In this document: piece by piece, positions 10,194 through 14,589 of the stretch
Layout: every line of letters begins with the position of its first letter
Position numbering within the stretch: position 1 is the first letter of the stretch
Source: WSXY01 sp038325105
GTDB lineage: Bacteria; Actinomycetota; Coriobacteriia; Anaerosomatales; Anaerosomataceae
NCBI GenBank assembly: GCA_038325105.1
Contig: JBBQIR010000060.1
Span: forward strand, 1-14,589
DNA: 14,589 nt
Direction of reading: 5' to 3'
The notes under the pieces: model-generated
What the model saw: the letters and a program-made list of their open reading frames with translations, nothing else
The model's database searches: none
Told to the model about the DNA's origin: nothing
Program-made: the position numbers and the translations under genes

Positions 10194-12536
10194 TTAGCCT
10201 CTGAGTGGCCGAAGGATCGAGCCGCCGGGATGCCGGCCGAGAGGAGCCATGTCCGATCGCCACTCAAGGTGGGCCTCGTGCCCAAAGAGCAGCCGAGCGA
10301 CGTCCTGTGCCCGGAACTCGATCGCGCTGCGAACTGCGGTATCGGCATCGCCCAGGAGGTGAACGGTGATGCCCGCTGTGCCGTCGTGGCGCACGTCCCA
10401 TACACCGGCGATGCGACCGTCGACGAGTACGACCGACGTGGCGCGACCGGTCCGGTCGAAGATGTATCGCCGCCCGGGGTTGTCTATGAGAAACTCCCGA
10501 CGCGTAACACCCATGAGGAGCGGGTCGAGCGCGGGGAGCAGCGCGACCGACGGCCGGTCGACCTGAGCGGCCGACTCAAGTTCCTCGATGTCGGCGGCGT
10601 GCATCAGCTGCGGCCCGTCTGCCCCCTCGACAGACACCTCGACGATCTCATCACCCATCGTTTCGAGCGCTGCGGCGGTACGTCTGCGTCCGGCACCTGT
10701 CCACCACACGATGTCCGCCTGCGAGACGGGTCCGAACCCGCGAATGTACGCGCGCACAAGGGCAAGCGTTCCGTCAGCCTCGGAGAGTGCGTCAAGATCG
10801 ACATCCGGGAGCGCGTCGGCGAGTCGCGCGTAGCGGAAACGCCTCCCGGGCCACTCGTCTACCGGCCGGTCGCGAAGCAGCATCCCCTCGTTGCACATAT
10901 GCGTGACGACGGCCGCCATGTCCGCGTGTGGGTGGAGGCGGTCGCGGAGTTCGGCGATCGTGAGTGGGCCCTCCTCGGCAATGCGCGTGAGGACTGCCGA
11001 GGCGAGGAGCTCGAAGTGGCGCATGCTCACGCCCTTGTTACCGAGGAAGCGCGCCGAGTGATGCCTGACGGCCCCCTCTGTCGCAGCGAAGAGCGCGGGA
11101 AGCATCCCACTGCGAACCACGAACACCGTGCCGCGCATGCACCGGAAGAGCGAGAGCGTGCGGCGGTCGTAGAGCGCACCTTCGAGGCGTGTGCGGTCGA
11201 AGCCGGGGAGCCGCGCGGCGAGCGCGACATAGGGCGCTGCCGGGCTGACCGCCTGGAGGCCGACGATGTCGCTCACGACCGTCTCGGCGCTGGCCGCGAC
11301 CCAGGGCGTGCCCAGGTGGTGGCGCATGAGCAGGCGCGCAACCGCATTGGCCCGCGACACAGGCGCAGGTCCTGACGGGCTCGGGCACGAAGCTGGCGAT
11401 TCCCGACGGCGCGGTGCTTTCGGCGCGCCGTTCTTCGGGAGAACCGGCGTACCGCTGCCGCCCTTGGAACTCGGGAGCCCGGCTACGTCCACTGCGGCGA
11501 TCTCGTCGGCCAGAGCGGCAAGCGGCGCGAGCGCTGCGACCAGGAGAGCGGTAGCGGTCGGCGAGGGCTCTCGCTTCTGCCCGAAGGAGCACATCTCGAA
11601 GCCGCGATACGTTCGCCGGGGCGTAACGCGGGCGCCTTCGCCGGTGTTGTAGGCGATGAGGCACGCGGCGAGCTCGGCGACCGACCGACGGTCCTCGTCC
11701 CGGGCATCAGGTCCGCTCCAGAGTGCGGGGTAGCGGCCGAGCGTTTCGACCACAGCCAGCACTCCGTACCAGAGAGAGGGCCACTTCACGGTCTTGAACT
11801 GGTAGCCGTGTCCGAACATGTACGGACGCTCTTCGCCGCGGCGCCGCCATACCTCGAGGGGTGTGCGGGCGGCGTCTATAAGCCAGTCAGGGCGGGTGTC
11901 GCTTGGCAGGAGGGAAAAGGCGCGAAGTGCCTCGAGGGTGACCTGCGGGCAGACGTCCGCCTTGCGGCCCGGACCGCGAAAGAGCGAGCGCTTGTCGGGC
12001 TCGCAGCGCCAGGCGAGGCCCTGCGGGGTAGTCGCGACGTCCTCGGCCGCGCGTGCGAGCGCCGCCTGAACGCGCGGATCGCCGCCGCGTCCGTAGCGCA
12101 AGAGCGTGCCGGCGATTGCGTGGGTATCGCACAGGAGCGTGCCCCAGTAGCCCTCGTCGGACCGGTACTTCCCGAATGCCGAGAACCGCCCCTGCGGGTC
12201 GTGGTGACCCTCCATCGCGTCCAGCAATGCATCGACGCGCGGAAAGTCACCGGCTCTCACGCCGAGGTCCGCGAGCAGGTTGAGCAAATTGGGGGCGAAC
12301 GACGGGCTGTCATGTCCCGAGAAGTCGCCGATGCCCCACTCGGGCAGCCGGTCGACGATTGAGCGCACATCATCGCCCGCGACCGAAGCTGCGCGCGCCG
12401 ACTGAACCTCGGGATCATCGGGATTCCGGTCTTTGATGCGTGTGAGCGCGATCCACACTGCCGCAGGCTCGTTGGAGGAGAGCAGCAGCCATGGCAGCGG
12501 ATCCGAACCAAGCATGGTGGTAAGCGCGTCGCTCAT
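10194..12536 (-). CDS. Fusion of alpha/alpha-toroid (prenyltransferase-like) domain and AlkZ-like winged-helix (HTH_42) domain
   Basis: 780 residues; ATG at 12534-12536 behind AAGGAGGG. Residues 1-350 begin with a SDPLPWLLLSSNEPAAVWI motif and contain helical repeats with SFAPNLLNLLADLG, QGRFSAFGKY, YWGTLLCDTHA and GYQFKTVKWPSLWYG, resembling prenyltransferase/squalene-oxidase toroid proteins. A Pro/Ser/Lys-rich linker spans about 352-395. Residues 396-775 resemble the HTH_42/AlkZ family (PF06224): VARLLMRHHLG, IVGLQAVSPAAPYVALAARL, FRCMRGTVFVV, and a YIRGFGPVSQADIVWWTGA segment. AlkZ-type DNA glycosylases excise alkylated or crosslinked bases through a QxQ motif (GLQAQ); here it is Gln428-Ala-Val430, so the second catalytic Gln is missing. 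Activity may therefore be altered or lost. The role of the toroid part is unknown. The gene is isolated between two terminators, so it is probably transcribed alone. Confidence 0.82.
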   Translation of the reverse strand: MSDALTTMLGSDPLPWLLLSSNEPAAVWIALTRIKDRNPDDPEVQSARAASVAGDDVRSIVDRLPEWGIGDFSGHDSPSFAPNLLNLLADLGVRAGDFPRVDALLDAMEGHHDPQGRFSAFGKYRSDEGYWGTLLCDTHAIAGTLLRYGRGGDPRVQAALARAAEDVATTPQGLAWRCEPDKRSLFRGPGRKADVCPQVTLEALRAFSLLPSDTRPDWLIDAARTPLEVWRRRGEERPYMFGHGYQFKTVKWPSLWYGVLAVVETLGRYPALWSGPDARDEDRRSVAELAACLIAYNTGEGARVTPRRTYRGFEMCSFGQKREPSPTATALLVAALAPLAALADEIAAVDVAGLPSSKGGSGTPVLPKNGAPKAPRRRESPASCPSPSGPAPVSRANAVARLLMRHHLGTPWVAASAETVVSDIVGLQAVSPAAPYVALAARLPGFDRTRLEGALYDRRTLSLFRCMRGTVFVVRSGMLPALFAATEGAVRHHSARFLGNKGVSMRHFELLASAVLTRIAEEGPLTIAELRDRLHPHADMAAVVTHMCNEGMLLRDRPVDEWPGRRFRYARLADALPDVDLDALSEADGTLALVRAYIRGFGPVSQADIVWWTGAGRRRTAAALETMGDEIVEVSVEGADGPQLMHAADIEELESAAQVDRPSVALLPALDPLLMGVTRREFLIDNPGRRYIFDRTGRATSVVLVDGRIAGVWDVRHDGTAGITVHLLGDADTAVRSAIEFRAQDVARLLFGHEAHLEWRSDMAPLGRHPGGSILRPLRG

Positions 12537-12571
12537 CGGCCCTCCTTAAGAACAGGGTACACGGTCGGGAA

Positions 12572-12605
12572 TGAGAAAGGACCGGCCCCTTTCGGAGGCC
12601 GGTCC
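12572..12605 (-). terminator. Intrinsic terminator of the GerMN lipoprotein gene
   Basis: On the minus strand GGACCGGCC (complement of 12597-12605), a 9-base loop and GGCCGGTCC (complement of 12579-12587) form a 9-bp stem followed by TTTCTCATT. It lies 26 bases after the stop at 12631 and isolates the fusion gene downstream. Confidence 0.75.
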
Positions 12606-12630
12606 CGGTGTCGAACGTGGGTGCAGCGCG

Positions 12631-13281
12631 CTAGGCGTCGACGGGGATGAGCTTGTAGTAGTCCTCGGGTTTCTGCGGGTGGTCGAGCATGAGACCCTCG
12701 CCGCTGAAGATGTCGACCTTCTTGCCGTCCATCCAGAACTCAACGGCGTCGATCGTGCCGTACTGCGTGAGCGTATAGACGACCTGAGCGAGCCGCATCG
12801 TCATGGAGAGCGTTCCGCCACCGTCGTCGAACTGGCCGGAGAGGTCCACCTTGGCGATGCCGCTCTTAATGGTGATGCTCTTGAGCGTCGTACCCTTCGG
12901 AATCTGGGTATGCAGTGCGAGACCCTTCAGCTCGGCAGCCGACGGCCCCTTCAGGAGTTCGGTTATCGCGGTCTTGGCTACCGCCTGCGAGTACGGGACC
13001 GTACGCTCAACAGCCATGACCCGGTCTTCGTAGCCGAAGTAGAGCCGCACCGTCATCGTGGTCGGCTGAGGGGCCGGAGTCGGCGACTGCCCGGGCGTGG
13101 TCGTGGTCGCTTCACCCGCGGATGTGGTCGTTTCAGTGGGGAGCGAGCCGGTCGATGTCGTGAGCTGCGACTCAGCATCTTGCGAGGGAACCGAAACCTT
13201 CTTCTTGCATCCCGCGACTCCGCCGGTGACCAGTACGATTGCCAAGAGCACTACCAGGGTCAACGCGATTACTCGACGCAT
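12631..13281 (-). CDS. GerMN-domain lipoprotein
   Basis: 216 residues; the ATG at 13279-13281 follows GGAGG at 4 bases, and the 10 extra in-frame codons upstream (to 13311) are not supported. A signal sequence with the lipobox VAGC gives lipidated Cys25. A low-complexity Thr/Ser/Pro linker (about 36-75) crosses the wall space. A GerMN domain follows (about 76-195): VRLYFGYEDRVMAVERTVPY, AVAKTAITELLKGPSAAELK, IPKGTTLKSITIKSGIAKVD, MRLAQVVYTLTQYGTIDAVE. GerMN domains occur in the spore-germination protein GerM and in LpqB and other surface lipoproteins of non-sporulating actinobacteria, so this does not imply sporulation. It is likely a surface-exposed protein interacting with the wall or with partner proteins; function unknown. 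It has its own terminator. Confidence 0.9.
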   Translation of the reverse strand: MRRVIALTLVVLLAIVLVTGGVAGCKKKVSVPSQDAESQLTTSTGSLPTETTTSAGEATTTTPGQSPTPAPQPTTMTVRLYFGYEDRVMAVERTVPYSQAVAKTAITELLKGPSAAELKGLALHTQIPKGTTLKSITIKSGIAKVDLSGQFDDGGGTLSMTMRLAQVVYTLTQYGTIDAVEFWMDGKKVDIFSGEGLMLDHPQKPEDYYKLIPVDA

Positions 13282-13310
13282 GGCTCCTCCATCCCTCCGG
13301 ATACGCGCCA

Positions 13311-13339
13311 ATCATACTCCGGGGCTACTGTGAAATCGC
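13311..13339 (-). promoter_or_regulatory. Candidate promoter of the GerMN lipoprotein gene
   Basis: TATGAT on the minus strand (complement of 13311-13316), with GCGATT 17 bases upstream as a weak -35, lies about 30 bases before the ATG at 13281. It sits in the 83-base gap after the DUF853 gene. Confidence 0.4.
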
Positions 13340-13364
13340 TCTCACCGTTGCCAGGCCGATGCCG

Positions 13365-14589
13365 CTACTTCTTCTTGGTGATCGTGCCGAGGACACCGCG
13401 CATGATCTCGCGGCCGATCTGGCTGCCCATGGCGCGGACGACGGACTTGCCCATCGCCTCGAGCATGGAGTCGCGTCGCCCGCCCGTGCGGGGTTTTGCG
13501 GCGGCAGGCTCACTGCCGCGTGCGGGCGCGGAACCGCCCGATGCAGGCACCGGTGCGGCGATGACCGCAGCAGCGCGCGCTTCGAGCATCTCCTCGGCGC
13601 TCTGACGGTCGACGAGTTGCTCGTAGTGGCCGAAGAGGACCGATGAGCGCACGACGGCTGCGCGTTCCTCGGCGGTAGCAGGTCCGATGCGGCCGTGCGG
13701 CGGCACGATGAGCGCGCGCTCCACCGGCGCGGGGGTGCCGTCGGCCTGGAGGAACGACACGAGTGCCTCGCCCACGGCGAGCTGCGTGACCTCGGTGGCC
13801 ACGTCGATTACGGGGTTCTGCCGGAACGTCTCGGCCATGGCGGTGACAGCTTTCAGATCGCGCGGCGTGAAGGCGCGGAGCGCGTGCTGCACCTTGTTGC
13901 CGAGCTGGCCGAGGACCGTCTCCGGGATGTCGATCGGGTTCTGCGTAACGAAGTAGACGCCGACTCCCTTGCTGCGCACGAGGCGCACGACCTGCTCGAT
14001 CTTCTTGAGGAGTGCGGGCGCCGCTTCTTCGAAGAGCAGGTGCGCCTCGTCGAAGAAGAAGACGAGCCGCGGTTTGTCGGTGTCGCCGACCTCGGGCAGC
14101 TGCTCGAAGAGTTCCGAGAGCAGCCAGAGCAGGAACGTGGAGTAGGCGCGCGGGGACTGCATGAGGCGGTCGGCGGCGAGGATGTTGACGACGCCGCGAC
14201 CGTCGGGGGTCGTCTGCAAGAAGTCCATGAGGTCGAGGGCCGGCTCGCCGAAGAGCGCAGCGCCACCCTGCTGTTCCAGGCCGAGGAGCCCGCGCTGGAT
14301 GGTGCCCACACTGGCGGCCGAGACGTTACCGTACTCGCCGCGGAGCGCGCTCGCGTTGTCCGAGACGTACTTGAGCATGGCGCGGAGATCGTCGAGGTCG
14401 AGCAGCAGGAGTCCCTCATCGTCGGCGACCTTGAAGGCGAGCGTGAGCACGCCCTCCTGCACGTCGTTTAAGTTGAGCAGCCGTGCGAGCAAGAGCGGCC
14501 CGACTTCCGAGACGGTCGTACGCACGGGGTGACCCTGCTCGCCGAACACGTCCCAGAACACGACCGGCGACGCTGCGGTGTCCCAGGGT
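13365..14589 (-). CDS. DUF853 / HerA-like ATPase (YjgR-type), N-terminus off the right edge
   Basis: About 408 codons are visible; the frame is open to the window edge. The coding sequence continues upstream of the GTG at 14559: the preceding codons read PWDTAASPV, and with VFWDVFGEQGHPVRTTVSE form the DUF853 signature, so that GTG is internal. The Walker A loop lies outside the window. Visible are the Walker B RLVFFFDEAHLLF, the sensor-like GVGVYFVTQNP (with IDIPETVLGQLGNKVQHALR following), and an Ala/Pro-rich linker before a basic tail (SMLEAMGKSVVRAMGSQIGR, ending TITKKK). DUF853 proteins are FtsK/HerA-superfamily predicted helicases or translocases (E. coli YjgR is one) without a settled function. 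Cytoplasmic; upstream of the GerMN lipoprotein gene by 83 bases. Confidence 0.92.
   Translation of the reverse strand, partial: PWDTAASPVVFWDVFGEQGHPVRTTVSEVGPLLLARLLNLNDVQEGVLTLAFKVADDEGLLLLDLDDLRAMLKYVSDNASALRGEYGNVSAASVGTIQRGLLGLEQQGGAALFGEPALDLMDFLQTTPDGRGVVNILAADRLMQSPRAYSTFLLWLLSELFEQLPEVGDTDKPRLVFFFDEAHLLFEEAAPALLKKIEQVVRLVRSKGVGVYFVTQNPIDIPETVLGQLGNKVQHALRAFTPRDLKAVTAMAETFRQNPVIDVATEVTQLAVGEALVSFLQADGTPAPVERALIVPPHGRIGPATAEERAAVVRSSVLFGHYEQLVDRQSAEEMLEARAAAVIAAPVPASGGSAPARGSEPAAAKPRTGGRRDSMLEAMGKSVVRAMGSQIGREIMRGVLGTITKKK

Noticed and set aside
10188..11375. 395-codon plus-strand frame opposite the fusion gene
   Set aside because: Low-complexity Arg/Glu/Val-rich product typical of antisense frames in GC-rich genes; no ribosome binding site.
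12571..13605. 344-codon plus-strand frame opposite the GerMN and DUF853 genes
   Set aside because: It crosses a terminator and a promoter region and lies opposite a clear lipoprotein gene; no domain recognised.

Overview
The window is high-GC bacterial DNA, densely packed with genes, with AUG or GUG starts behind strong GGAGG-type ribosome binding sites. Secreted proteins carrying cell-wall-binding-2 (PF04122) repeats, a short actinobacterial-style MsrA, a 'MLNVHR' LysR regulator and GC-rich codon use point to an actinobacterium, possibly a Coriobacteriia/OPB41-type lineage. This is inference; the window holds no rRNA, tRNA or other phylogenetic marker.

Left part (1-3229, all minus strand): the 5' end of a secreted NlpC/P60-like protein leaves the left edge. 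Next comes a full paralogue with three cell-wall-binding-2 repeats, and the two genes share duplicated promoters. Then follow a DUF4013 membrane protein (GUG start) and a DUF3221-like lipoprotein. The divergent gap 3230-3448 holds a strong plus-strand hairpin terminator with no plus-strand gene before it.

Centre (3449-7050): a TIGR00300 (LOR/SDH, archaeal-type ornithine cyclodeaminase-like) enzyme is followed by the key feature of the window, an msrA gene whose catalytic cysteine codon is an in-frame TGA. A SECIS-like hairpin starts two bases after this TGA, and the reading frame stays intact and well conserved to its end, with no cysteine codon anywhere. It reads as a selenocysteine methionine sulfoxide reductase A that conventional ORF calling would truncate to residue 46 onward. 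It is followed by a convergent glutathione-reductase-like flavoprotein whose C-terminal His is replaced by Tyr, and by a divergent msrB that lacks the usual resolving cysteine. Together these look like a methionine-sulfoxide repair island.

Right-centre (7124-10176): a 94-residue membrane protein is translationally coupled (GTGA overlap) to an orphan PAS histidine kinase with a similar membrane sensor. The kinase is convergent with a LysR regulator, and the two stop codons share a CTAG. Divergent from the LysR gene is a 37-residue one-helix membrane peptide with a perfect ribosome binding site, followed by three strong hairpins, the last a bidirectional terminator.

Right part (10194-14589, all minus strand): a 780-residue fusion of an alpha/alpha-toroid (prenyltransferase/squalene-cyclase-like) domain to an AlkZ-like HTH_42 domain with a changed QxQ motif; a GerMN-domain lipoprotein with its own terminator; and a DUF853 HerA-like ATPase that leaves the right edge without its Walker A region. 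I found no mobile elements, CRISPR arrays, rRNA or tRNA genes.
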